This document shows, one piece after another, positions 1-6,869 of a DNA stretch of 11,873 nucleotides (position 1 is the first letter of the stretch; the number at the start of each line of letters is the position of its first letter). Location of the stretch: contig DBTZ01000042.1 in the NCBI GenBank assembly GCA_002307315.1, forward strand, positions 1 through 11,873, read 5' to 3'. Made by a program: the position numbers and the translations under genes. Below the pieces are notes generated by a model. That model was not told the DNA's origin. It did no database searches and saw nothing but the letters and a program-made list of their open reading frames with translations. This stretch comes from Alphaproteobacteria bacterium UBA1303. GTDB lineage: Bacteria > Pseudomonadota > Alphaproteobacteria > Micropepsales > Micropepsaceae.

Positions 1-32
1 GTGTTGTTCTGGGTCACGCGCGGGGCCGCCGC

Positions 33-653
33 TCAGAACCAGCTTTGCGCCAGGTATGGAAAAAAATTGACGACGATCACGCGCGCGGCGATGACGCCGA
101 CGCCGGCGCCGACGAAAACGTCGCTAAGGAAATGGGCGTTGAGCAGCGCCCGCGTCAGCGACAGCCACAACGCGAGCGCAAACCACAAGGGCGCGCCGCA
201 CGGCCACAGCGCCGAGGCCATCGTCGCCACGATCATGATGGTCAGCGAGTGGCCGGAGGGAAACGAGTTCTTGCTGAGATCGAAGCCGAGCGGCACGAAG
301 CCGTATTGCCCCATCTCCAGCTCGTCGCGCGGGCGGCGGCGGCAGAGGAAGAATTTGACCAGATGCAAGGTTGCACTGCCGGCCCCCAGCGCCAAGATGA
401 AGGCGGAGGCGGCATCGAAGACGAGGCGGACCAGGGCGGTTTCGTGTTCCCAGGTCAGCCACGCGGCGCTCATCGCCCAGGCCAGGCAGGCAAAGGCCAG
501 CCAGTGCGCCGCCTTGGCCAGATGGGTGGTGCGGGACAAAAAACGTTGCAGCCGCCCCCCGACGCGGTCGTAGAAAAAATGCACGGCTTTGCGGTCGACG
601 GCAAAGGCGCCGCCGCCGAGCGCGATCAGCATTATCCCGGCCCAGATCAACAT
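33..653 (-). CDS. PAP2-family membrane phosphatase
   Basis: A 206-residue integral membrane phosphatase of the PAP2 (type 2 phosphatidic acid phosphatase) superfamily. All three signature motifs are visible: K100-x6-RP (R107, P108), PSGH at 132-135, and R168-x5-H174-x3-D178. The catalytic histidines and the aspartate are therefore intact. Several hydrophobic segments (about 2-18, 48-66, 78-98, 138-165 and 178-198) fit the usual multi-pass fold with the active site at the membrane surface. The substrate cannot be read from sequence: undecaprenyl diphosphate, phosphatidylglycerol phosphate and lipid A phosphate are all handled by this superfamily. The ATG at 653 is the first plausible start after the kinase stop, and its ribosome site is weak (AGGG, 12 bases upstream). 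The gene lies 50 bases downstream of the histidine kinase on the same strand, so co-transcription is likely. Family is confident, exact role unknown. Confidence 0.9.
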   Translation of the reverse strand: MLIWAGIMLIALGGGAFAVDRKAVHFFYDRVGGRLQRFLSRTTHLAKAAHWLAFACLAWAMSAAWLTWEHETALVRLVFDAASAFILALGAGSATLHLVKFFLCRRRPRDELEMGQYGFVPLGFDLSKNSFPSGHSLTIMIVATMASALWPCGAPLWFALALWLSLTRALLNAHFLSDVFVGAGVGVIAARVIVVNFFPYLAQSWF

Positions 654-703
654 GGCTGTTGCTTGCCCTGCTGCAGCGGCGCTGTCAATTTTTATATGCC
701 GGA

Positions 704-1864
704 TTACGCCGCCGCGCGGCCTGCAACCTTCAGCGGCAGGGCGACGGTTACGCAGGTGCCGACGCCTTCCTCGCTTTGGAGGCGCATCTTGCCGCCGTGC
801 TTTTCCGCCAGCGTTCGCACCAGCGCCAAACCGAGCCCGGTGCCGCCCTTGGCGAGCATCGGGTCGCCGCTGGCCCGCTCGAACGGCTGGCCGATCCGCG
901 GCAAGTCGTCGGCGGGAATGCCGATGCCGGTGTCGCGCACGGTGATGACGGCAAACCCCTTGGCGATCCGCGCATCGACGTCGATATTGCCGCCGGCCTG
1001 GGTGAATTTCACCGCGTTGGTCACGACGTTGAGCAGGATCTGTTTGACCGCCCGTTTGTCGGCGGGAATTATGACCGGCTTCTTCGGCAGCTCGACCGAC
1101 AGCTCGACGCCTTTCTGTTCGGCGCGGTCGCGCAGTATGCGCACGCAATCGGTTATGGTGCCGCTGAGGTCGACTTGTTCGTAGTTGAGCTCCAGCTTGC
1201 CGGCTTCGATCTTGGCCATGTCGAGCATGTCGGAAATCAGATCGAGCAGCAATTGACCGGAATCGTAGATCATCGTCGCGTAGTCTTCGTAGCGCGGATT
1301 GCCGAGCTTGCCGAAGGTGTGCTGACGCATCAAATCGGTAAAGCCGATAATGGCGTTGAGCGGCGTGCGCAACTCGTGGCTCATGTTGGCGAGAAACCGC
1401 GACTTCGCCTGGTTGGCCTGTTCGGCACGCTGCCGCGCCGCCAGAAGTTCCAGTTCGTAGGTCTTGCGCGCGGTGATGTCGCGCGAGGCGCTGATGACTT
1501 CGGACGGCTTGCCGGTGATGGGATCGTAGATGCCGCGCACCGTGGTCTCCAGCCATATGTAGCGGCCGTCGCCGTGACGCAGGCGATAGGTTTCGGTCAG
1601 CGTCTCGCCGGGTGCCGGCACGCGATAGATCCGTTCGAACGCCCCGCGGTCGTCGGGGTGAACCAAGCGGGCGAACTGCCGCCGATCGATGTCTTTGAAG
1701 TTGAGACCGATAATGCGTTTCAGCGCCGACGTCGCGGTATAAATGTTGCCGTTCAGATCGTGCAAAATCACAATGTCGGTCGCTTCTTCGGCCATCAGGC
1801 GATAGGCCCGATATTTCTTGTAGCAATCGTCGTCGCGATGGTCTTGCAGCGTTTCGGCCGTCAT
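704..1864 (-). CDS. PAS-domain sensor histidine kinase, PleC/PdhS-like
   Basis: A 386-residue kinase without membrane segments or signal peptide, so cytoplasmic. One PAS domain spans about 22-134, with the HPDD element at 69-72 and a PAC-like end (SASRDITARK, 125-134). The HisKA domain has phosphoacceptor H163 in MSHELRTPLN. The HATPase_c domain shows the N box (NAVKFT, 283-288), DTGIGIP (311-317), the F box (GQPF, 325-328) and GGTGLGL (340-346), so it should be active. The stretch after H163 (FGKLG, RYEDYA, LLDLISDMLDMAKIEAG) resembles the PleC/DivJ/PdhS kinases that act on DivK in Alphaproteobacteria; this is inference, as the pattern is widespread. No receiver domain or adjacent response regulator is present, so it is an orphan. 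The start is well supported: GGAG lies 6 bases before the ATG. The leader carries two CtrA-like boxes. Confidence 0.93.
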   Translation of the reverse strand: MTAETLQDHRDDDCYKKYRAYRLMAEEATDIVILHDLNGNIYTATSALKRIIGLNFKDIDRRQFARLVHPDDRGAFERIYRVPAPGETLTETYRLRHGDGRYIWLETTVRGIYDPITGKPSEVISASRDITARKTYELELLAARQRAEQANQAKSRFLANMSHELRTPLNAIIGFTDLMRQHTFGKLGNPRYEDYATMIYDSGQLLLDLISDMLDMAKIEAGKLELNYEQVDLSGTITDCVRILRDRAEQKGVELSVELPKKPVIIPADKRAVKQILLNVVTNAVKFTQAGGNIDVDARIAKGFAVITVRDTGIGIPADDLPRIGQPFERASGDPMLAKGGTGLGLALVRTLAEKHGGKMRLQSEEGVGTCVTVALPLKVAGRAAA

Positions 1865-1871
1865 GTCTTGC

Positions 1872-1908
1872 TCCGCAGAATTGATGGCTCCGCCATCGTC
1901 CGCAGAAT
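1872..1908 (-). promoter_or_regulatory. Kinase leader: hairpin flanked by 10-bp direct repeats
   Basis: The sequence TCCGCAGAAT (plus strand) occurs at 1872-1881 and again at 1899-1908. Between the two copies lies a perfect inverted repeat, GATGGC (1883-1888), loop TCC, GCCATC (1892-1897). Read on the minus strand this is the kinase 5' leader. The copy nearer the gene contains the GGAG ribosome site; the distal copy overlaps a possible -10 element (TATTCT, minus strand, 1904-1909). The hairpin would then lie near the 5' end of the mRNA. Function is unproven. Confidence 0.4.
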
Positions 1909-1921
1909 ATCGCCTCTTCGG

Positions 1922-1976
1922 TTAATTGCAGTTTACGACGAGCGCGCCGCAGCGGCCGCAATTAAGCGATGCTTAA
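1922..1976 (-). promoter_or_regulatory. Two CtrA-like boxes upstream of the histidine kinase
   Basis: A perfect TTAA-N7-TTAA sits at 1962-1976 (half-sites 1962-1965 and 1973-1976). A 7-of-8 match, TTAA-N7-TTAC on the plus strand, sits at 1922-1936. The two are 40 bases apart start to start, close to four helical turns. TTAA-N7-TTAA is the established binding pattern of CtrA, the alphaproteobacterial cell-cycle response regulator. The proximal box covers the place where a -35 element would fall relative to a possible -10 at 1904-1909, as in CtrA-activated promoters. The distal box includes the last bases of purD, including its stop codon. Binding is inferred, not shown. Confidence 0.5.
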
Positions 1977-3259
1977 CCCTGATCGGTGGTTTTGCGCCGG
2001 ATCGCCCGCCAGCCGATGTCGCGGCGGCAGAAGCCTTCCGGCCAGTCGATCGCGTCCACCGCGGCGTAGGCGCGGTCTTTCGCTTCCTGTATGGTGCCGC
2101 CTACGGCGGTAACATTCAGCACGCGCCCGCCGTTGGCGACGATGGCGCCGTCCTTCTGCGCGGTGCCGGCGTGAAAAATCGACACGCCGTCAAGCGCGGC
2201 GGCCGTATCGAGCCGGCGAATTTCCGATCCCTTGGCATAGTCGCCGGGATAGCCCTTCGCCGCCATCACCACGGTCAGCGCCGCCCCGCCGCTCCATTCG
2301 AGTTTGAGATCGCCCAAGGTTGCCTCACGCGCGGCGATCAGCATGGCGAGCAGGTCAGTCTTAAGCCGGGGCAGCAGTACTTGGGCTTCGGGATCGCCGA
2401 AGCGGCAATTGTATTCGATCAGCTTCGGTTCGCCGTCTTTGATCATCAAACCGGCGTAAAGCACGCCTTGATAGGGTGTGCCGCGTTGTTTCATCGCCGC
2501 CACCGTCGGCTTGACGATCTTTTCCAAGGCTTTTTCCGCCACCTCGGGCGACAGCACCGGTGCCGGGCTGTAGGCGCCCATGCCGCCGGTATTGGGCCCC
2601 TTGTCGCCGTCGTAGGCGCGCTTGTGGTCCTGGGCGCCGGCCAGCGGCAACACCGCCTCGCCGTCGGTCAGGGCGAAAAAGCTGGCTTCCTCGCCCTCCA
2701 AATATTCTTCCACCACAATTTCGGCTCCGGCCTTGCCGAACGCGCCGGCGAACATTTCGTCGATGGCGGTATCCGCCTGTTCCCGCGTTTCGGCGATGAT
2801 GACGCCTTTGCCCGCCGCCAGCCCGTCGGCCTTGATCACCACCGGAAGGCCCAAACTCGCGGCGAAGCTCTTTGCCGGCTCGGCCTGGCGAAAACGCTTA
2901 TAGGCGGCGCCGGGTATGCCGAATTCGGCGCACAAATCGCGCACAAAACCCTTGGAGCCTTCAAGTTGCGCCCCGGCGGCGCTGGGGCCGAAGGCCTTAA
3001 TCCCGGCGGCTTCGAAGCGGTCGAAGAACCCGGCAACCAGCGGCAGTTCCGGGCCGGAAATGGCAAAACCGATCCGCTTTTCCTTGGCAAAGGCAAGAAG
3101 GGCGTCGATGTCGCCGGCCCCGATCGCCACGCATTCGGCGATTTTTGCGATGCCGGGATTGCCGGGGGCGCAGTAGAGCTTGGTAAGCAGGGGGCTTTTG
3201 GCGATGGAGGCCGCCAGCGCATGTTCGCGGCCGCCCGATCCGACGAGAAGAACTTTCAT
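1973..3259 (-). CDS. purD: Phosphoribosylamine-glycine ligase (GAR synthetase)
   Basis: PurD joins 5-phosphoribosylamine to glycine with ATP, giving glycinamide ribonucleotide, in de novo purine synthesis in the cytoplasm. The protein has 428 residues, the usual length. It opens with GSGGREHA (7-14), has GPELPLV (69-75), an ATP-grasp core with KADGLAAGKGV (143-153), DHKRAYDGDKGPNTGGMGAY (211-230), and the family signature RFGDPEAQ (286-293). All expected motifs are present. Two ATGs compete, at 3265 and 3259. An AGGTG motif ends directly before the upstream ATG region and stands about 7 bases from the ATG at 3259, which also begins the canonical MKVLLVG; 3259 is chosen. It is divergent from xseA across an 82-base gap and heads the minus-strand run purD, kinase, phosphatase, though the kinase probably also has its own promoter. 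Confidence 0.97.
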   Translation of the reverse strand: MKVLLVGSGGREHALAASIAKSPLLTKLYCAPGNPGIAKIAECVAIGAGDIDALLAFAKEKRIGFAISGPELPLVAGFFDRFEAAGIKAFGPSAAGAQLEGSKGFVRDLCAEFGIPGAAYKRFRQAEPAKSFAASLGLPVVIKADGLAAGKGVIIAETREQADTAIDEMFAGAFGKAGAEIVVEEYLEGEEASFFALTDGEAVLPLAGAQDHKRAYDGDKGPNTGGMGAYSPAPVLSPEVAEKALEKIVKPTVAAMKQRGTPYQGVLYAGLMIKDGEPKLIEYNCRFGDPEAQVLLPRLKTDLLAMLIAAREATLGDLKLEWSGGAALTVVMAAKGYPGDYAKGSEIRRLDTAAALDGVSIFHAGTAQKDGAIVANGGRVLNVTAVGGTIQEAKDRAYAAVDAIDWPEGFCRRDIGWRAIRRKTTDQG

Positions 3260-3341
3260 TACCATTCACCTGTTTTGTTAAAACGAAACTCCCTCAAGAA
3301 AAGGCTGGATTCAAGCGCCGGAGATGTATGAACTGTGAATC
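3260..3341. promoter_or_regulatory. Divergent purD/xseA intergenic region
   Basis: These 82 bases must carry or overlap the start signals for both purD (minus) and xseA (plus). Visible elements are the purD AGGTG ribosome site, a small A+T-rich inverted repeat GTTTT-GTT-AAAAC at 3272-3284, and an SD-like GGAG at 3320-3323. That GGAG is 18 bases from the xseA ATG. I could not recognise a convincing -35/-10 pair on either strand, and no purine riboswitch or known operator was seen. Confidence 0.4.
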
Positions 3342-4745
3342 ATGGCCGATACTTTGAACAATTTACCCGAATTCACCGTCGGCGAGATTTCCTCCGCCCT
3401 GAAACGGCTGGTCGAGGACGCTTTTCCCCTGGTGCGGGTGAAGGGCGAGATCGGCGGGCTGAAGTTCCATAGTTCGGGCCACGTTTATTTCGACCTCAAG
3501 GACGAAAAATCGGTCCTCAACGCGGTGATCTGGAAAGGCGCCGTACGGGCGCTGAAGGTGCGCCCCGAGACCGGCCTTGAAGTCGTCTGCACCGGGCGGA
3601 TTTCCACCTTTGCCGGCTCGTCGCGCTATCAGTTGATCGTTGAGCAGGTGGAACTGGCGGGCGTCGGCGCGCTGATGGCGATGTTGGAGGCGAGGAAGAA
3701 AAAACTGGCCGCCGAAGGGTTGTTCGATGCCGGCCGGAAAAAGCCGCTGCCGTTCCTGCCTGGCGTCATCGGGGTGGTAACCTCGCCCACCGGTGCGGTG
3801 ATCCGCGATATCATGCACCGGTTGAACGATCGCTTTCCCCGCCGGGTGCTGTTGTGGCCAGTGGCGGTGCAGGGCGAGAAAGCCGCCGGCGAGATCGCCG
3901 CGGCGATCGACGGGTTTGCCGCGTTTCCGGCCGCCGGTATGCCGCGCCCCGATGTGCTGATCGTGGCGCGCGGCGGCGGATCGCTGGAAGATTTGATGGC
4001 CTTCAACGACGAGGCGGTGGTGCGTGCCGCCGCCCGATGCCCGATTCCGCTGATTTCGGCGGTGGGGCACGAAACCGACGTAACGCTGATCGACTTCGTC
4101 GCCGATGTACGCGCCCCGACGCCTACCGCGGCGGCGGAAATGGCGGTTCCGGTACGCACCGAGCTTTTGACGCAGGTGCTCGATTGTCAGCGCCGGCTCA
4201 TCACCGCCTCTGCGCGCGGCATGGAGGCGCGGCGCAACGCCTTGCGCCAGCTTGCCCGGCTGCTGCCGCGCCCCGACCGCCTGTTCGCACATCCGCGCCA
4301 GCGCCTGGATACGGCATCCGAGCGGCTCGCATTTGCCTTGCGCGGTAACCTCGAAGCGCACCGCCGCCGTTTCGTCAGAAGTGCAGCGCTTCTTCGCCCG
4401 GCGATGCTTTCCGGCCGCATCTCGTTGGGGCGGGAGCGGGCCGAAGCGCTGGGCGGCCGGCTGGCACGAAGCGGCAAGGCGCGGATTATGCAAGTCCGCA
4501 AGGCGCTCGATGCGCTGGGGCGGCTGCTGGAAAACGTCGGCCATCGTGCCGCTCTGAGGCGCGGTTTCGCCCTGGTGCGTGGTGCCGACGGCACACTGCG
4601 CCGTGCCGCCGCCGCCGTGGTTCATGGCGAGACGTTATCGTTAAGTTTCGCCGACGGCGATGTCGGCGCGACCGCCGACGGCGCCAAGTTGCCGCATCGG
4701 GCAAAAAACAAGCCGCAAACCGGCAGCCAGGGAAATTTGTTTTGA
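3342..4745 (+). CDS. xseA: Exodeoxyribonuclease VII large subunit
   Basis: The catalytic subunit of exonuclease VII, which degrades single-stranded DNA from either end in DNA repair; it works with the small subunit XseB, which is not in this window. The protein has 467 residues against about 456 in E. coli. The N-terminal OB-fold spans about 10-104 (VRVKGEIGGLKFHSSGHVYF region). The catalytic domain shows GVVTSPTGAVIRDI (144-157), RGGGSLEDLMAFNDEAV (210-226) and SAVGHETDVTLIDFVADVRA (239-258). D156, R210, H243 and D246 match the residues reported as essential in the E. coli enzyme. The C-terminal half is a long Arg/Ala-rich helical region ending in the typical ALRRGFALVR element. The ATG at 3342 gives the family-typical start, but its ribosome site is poor. 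DUF2093 follows after 68 bases, probably in the same transcript. Confidence 0.97.
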   Translation: MADTLNNLPEFTVGEISSALKRLVEDAFPLVRVKGEIGGLKFHSSGHVYFDLKDEKSVLNAVIWKGAVRALKVRPETGLEVVCTGRISTFAGSSRYQLIVEQVELAGVGALMAMLEARKKKLAAEGLFDAGRKKPLPFLPGVIGVVTSPTGAVIRDIMHRLNDRFPRRVLLWPVAVQGEKAAGEIAAAIDGFAAFPAAGMPRPDVLIVARGGGSLEDLMAFNDEAVVRAAARCPIPLISAVGHETDVTLIDFVADVRAPTPTAAAEMAVPVRTELLTQVLDCQRRLITASARGMEARRNALRQLARLLPRPDRLFAHPRQRLDTASERLAFALRGNLEAHRRRFVRSAALLRPAMLSGRISLGRERAEALGGRLARSGKARIMQVRKALDALGRLLENVGHRAALRRGFALVRGADGTLRRAAAAVVHGETLSLSFADGDVGATADGAKLPHRAKNKPQTGSQGNLF

Positions 4746-4813
4746 AGCTGTCGGGCGAAAGATTATGATCCGCAGTGGTTTTTTTGTGCGATTTTCGAGG
4801 CGACGGCGCGGCG

Positions 4814-5038
4814 ATGAATAAAATGGAAAGCGATTTTCCTTCCGAATCCTTGGCCGAATTGGAATATTTCGACGGCGATTACCGCGTGATCAAGCCTGGG
4901 GCCTATGTCGTTTGCGCGGTAACCGGCGACCGGATTCCGCTCGACGCGCTGCGCTATTGGTGCGTCGAGCTGCAGGAGGCCTACATCACCGCCGGCGTAG
5001 CCATGCGGCGCATGCGCGAGGCGGGACTGACGCCATGA
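4814..5038 (+). CDS. DUF2093 family protein, function unknown
   Basis: A 74-residue protein recognisable as DUF2093, a small family I know mainly from Alphaproteobacteria. The conserved core reads EYFDGDYRVIKPGAYVVCAV (17-36), TGDRIPLDALRYW (37-49) and QEAY (54-57), with cysteines C34 and C50. There is no signal peptide or membrane segment, so it is probably cytoplasmic. The ATG at 4814 is preferred because it places the conserved core near the N-terminus; GAGG at 4797-4800 is 13 bases upstream. Its position after xseA is, from memory, common in the group. The last bases (ATGA) overlap the start of the M23 peptidase, so the two are probably translationally coupled. No biochemical function is known to me; one cysteine pair is too little to call a zinc ribbon. 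Confidence 0.85.
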   Translation: MNKMESDFPSESLAELEYFDGDYRVIKPGAYVVCAVTGDRIPLDALRYWCVELQEAYITAGVAMRRMREAGLTP

Positions 5039-5889
5039 TCGGTCGGCGTGCCGTTCTGCTCGGCGGTGTGTTGCTGGCGGGCGGATGCGCGACGACGGTT
5101 CCTCTGTCTCCGCCGCCGCCTCCGTCGCCGCGGTTTTTCTTAAGCGGTAGCCGGGAGCAGGGCAGCTTGGTCGTCGGCAGGTGTTCCGCATCCTGCGAGG
5201 TGTCGCTCGACGATAAGCCGCTGCATGTGTCGAAGGACGGCGCATTCGCATTCGGTATTGCCTTCGACCGCCTCGACCCGCTGCATCTTTCCGTCCGCAA
5301 CGCGTCGGGCGTAACGAGCGACGTCGTAACCCCGGTCGCCAGGCAATACGAGGAACAACGCATCGACGGTCTGGAGAAAAAATACGTCTCGCCGCCGCCG
5401 GAGATTCTCGAACGCATCAAACGGGAGAACATCGAGGTTGCCGCCGTCCGGACCGTCGACAGCGATCTGACCGCTTTCTCCGAACCGTTCGATTGGCCGA
5501 CGGCAGGGGTCGTCAGCGGCACGTTCGGCAGCCGGCGCATTCTCAACGGCGAGCCGCGCGAACCCCATTTCGGCGTCGACATCGCCGCCCCGGTCGGCGC
5601 GCCGATCCGTGCCCCGGCCGACGGTATCGTCGTCCTGGCCGAACCGGACCTTTACCTTTCCGGCGGCACCACCATTCTCGATCACGGCCACGGCGTGTTC
5701 ACCACGTACTTGCATCAGAGCGAATTGACGGTTGCCGTCGGCGCTTCCATCGTCCGTGGACAGACCATCGGCTCGGTCGGGAGAACCGGCCGCGCTACCG
5801 GGCCGCACCTGCATTGGGGGATGAATTGGTTTCGGTTTAGGCTCGATCCGTCGCGCTCGACTCGTACGCCGCAGCCGCCGAGCGCGTGA
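5035..5889 (+). CDS. M23 (LytM) peptidase, probable lipoprotein
   Basis: A 284-residue probable murein endopeptidase acting on peptidoglycan in the periplasm. The N-terminus has Arg at 4-5, a hydrophobic stretch (6-16) and LLAGGC ending in C18, a lipoprotein-type site although position -3 is Ala rather than the usual Leu. A proline-rich linker (23-32) leads to a domain of unknown fold (about 40-100, with C50 and C54). The LytM domain spans about 155-265. Its zinc ligands are intact: H178 and D182 in HFGVD, plus H258-L-H260 in GPHLHWG; H227 fits the remaining conserved histidine. It should therefore be catalytic, unlike degenerate NlpD/EnvC-type activators. There is no LysM domain. The start overlaps the DUF2093 stop by 4 bases, with GGGA 8 bases upstream. 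Its stop is followed after 2 bases by repeat copy 1, which may end its transcript. Confidence 0.92.
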   Translation: MIGRRAVLLGGVLLAGGCATTVPLSPPPPPSPRFFLSGSREQGSLVVGRCSASCEVSLDDKPLHVSKDGAFAFGIAFDRLDPLHLSVRNASGVTSDVVTPVARQYEEQRIDGLEKKYVSPPPEILERIKRENIEVAAVRTVDSDLTAFSEPFDWPTAGVVSGTFGSRRILNGEPREPHFGVDIAAPVGAPIRAPADGIVVLAEPDLYLSGGTTILDHGHGVFTTYLHQSELTVAVGASIVRGQTIGSVGRTGRATGPHLHWGMNWFRFRLDPSRSTRTPQPPSA

Positions 5890-5891
5890 TC

Positions 5892-5951
5892 CTTCGTTTT
5901 GTCGCGCTTCATACCCGAAAACCGGATTCCACTTTTCGATGAAGCGCTCTA
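5892..5951 (-). repeat. 60-bp palindromic repeat, copy 1
   Basis: This copy matches 6910-6969 at 56 of 60 positions in the same orientation. The ends form an inverted repeat: GCGCTTCAT at 5904-5912 and ATGAAGCGC at 5939-5947. The centre (5917-5937, GAAAACCGG to CACTTTTC) is itself partly symmetric. It lies between the convergent M23 peptidase and acyltransferase genes. On the plus strand it is followed by a T-rich run (5953-5958), so it could act as a terminator for the peptidase transcript. Its last three bases (5949-5951) are the TAG stop of the acyltransferase. Similar palindromic intergenic motifs with a GAAAACCGG core are familiar from rhizobial genomes; this is recollection, not a search. 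Confidence 0.9.
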
Positions 5952-6851
5952 CTTTTTTCGCGAATCCGGCCAACGGCGGTGAATCCACAACCATTGCGAC
6001 GGCTTGCGGCGCACCAGCTCTTCGATCTTCCGGTTGATAGCGGCGGTCAGCGCCAGCACGTCGGCGTCCGTATCGCCGCCGGGCGCAAATGCGATCGGCG
6101 CATCGATAACAACGCGAAAATGTGCGCCGTGCGTGCGTTCGCACCATGCCGGCAGCAGGATCGCCCCCATTCTCAGTGCCAGCGCCGCCGGGGCAGGGGT
6201 GGTCTTGGCGTCGCGGCCGAAGAACGGCGCCGATACACCTTGCCCGGTTTTCTGGTCGACCAGCAGAAACACCGTCTTGCCATGACGCAGGCGAGTAAAA
6301 ATGCGTCGTGTTCCTTGTGCGCCCTTTTCGATCTGTTCTTTGGGGCCAAGAAGGGCGCGCTGCTTGTCGATCCAGCGGGCGACAAAGGGATTGTTGGGCG
6401 AGCGCTGCACGATGGCGCCGTCGTATCCGAGTTGCTGTCCGGCAATATGCAGAATTTCCCAATTGGCGAAATGCCCAGCGATGAACATAACACCCTTGCC
6501 GGCCGCGACGGCGGCGTTACCGTGTTCCGCACCGATCGCTTCGATGCGGTCGCCCAGCGTCATCTTGCCGAGATGGGGATATTCGCCGACCACCCGGCCG
6601 AGGTTTTCGCAATGTTCGCGTACGATCGTTTCGATCTCGGCCGAGCTCTTTTCGGGATAGGCGGCGGCTAAATTGTATCGGGCGGTTTTGACCGGAGGCA
6701 GCAGAATGAAAATGTGCCGGCCGATGAACCCGCCGGCCGCCGAGGCCGCATCGAGGCCGAGCAACTTGAAAAAGCCCATCAGCAGGAAAAAGCCGGCTGC
6801 TTCCGCGCCGTAGCGGATCCATTTCCAGAACGTGAGCTTCGCTTCCCTCAT
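5949..6851 (-). CDS. LpxL/HtrB-family lipid A late acyltransferase
   Basis: A 300-residue member of the lysophospholipid/lipid A acyltransferase family (LpxL, LpxM, HtrB), which adds a secondary acyl chain to Kdo-lipid A at the inner face of the inner membrane. The HX4E catalytic motif is H127-FANW-E132 in AGHFANWE. Other family marks are DQK (199-201), PFFGR (209-213), PAPAALALR (219-227) and the closing WIHRRW (289-294). One hydrophobic N-terminal anchor spans about 15-33. The ATG at 6851 is preferred: AGGTG stands 10 bases upstream, whereas the ATG at 6878 has no ribosome site and adds an atypical leader. It is the last lipid A gene, separated from lpxK by 115 bases that hold repeat copy 2 and a dyad, so it may be separately controlled. 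Its TAG stop is the end of repeat copy 1. Which acyl chain it transfers cannot be told. Confidence 0.92.
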   Translation of the reverse strand: MREAKLTFWKWIRYGAEAAGFFLLMGFFKLLGLDAASAAGGFIGRHIFILLPPVKTARYNLAAAYPEKSSAEIETIVREHCENLGRVVGEYPHLGKMTLGDRIEAIGAEHGNAAVAAGKGVMFIAGHFANWEILHIAGQQLGYDGAIVQRSPNNPFVARWIDKQRALLGPKEQIEKGAQGTRRIFTRLRHGKTVFLLVDQKTGQGVSAPFFGRDAKTTPAPAALALRMGAILLPAWCERTHGAHFRVVIDAPIAFAPGGDTDADVLALTAAINRKIEELVRRKPSQWLWIHRRWPDSRKK

Positions 6852-6869
6852 GGTATTCGCGCACCTAAA

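Noticed and set aside
1..32. Possible start of another minus-strand gene (GTG at 15-17) just after the PAP2 stop
   Set aside because: Only about five codons are inside the window, so there is nothing to support a gene call.
3272..3284. Small inverted repeat GTTTT-GTT-AAAAC between purD and xseA as an operator
   Set aside because: Arms of only five A+T-rich bases are likely by chance in a promoter region; it matches no operator I recognise.
659..3331. An open frame of 890 codons on the plus strand opposite the kinase and purD
   Set aside because: It is in codon register with both minus-strand genes (all have the same phase), so its lack of stops only reflects their avoidance of TTA, CTA and TCA codons. 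The translation resembles no family I know, while the minus-strand proteins carry complete motifs.
4779..4785. Run of seven T after xseA as a possible terminator
   Set aside because: No stable G+C-rich stem precedes it, and DUF2093 begins about 28 bases later in the same direction.
4775..4813. GTG at 4775 as the start of DUF2093
   Set aside because: No ribosome site precedes it and the extra residues do not resemble the family's N-terminus; the ATG at 4814 fits better.
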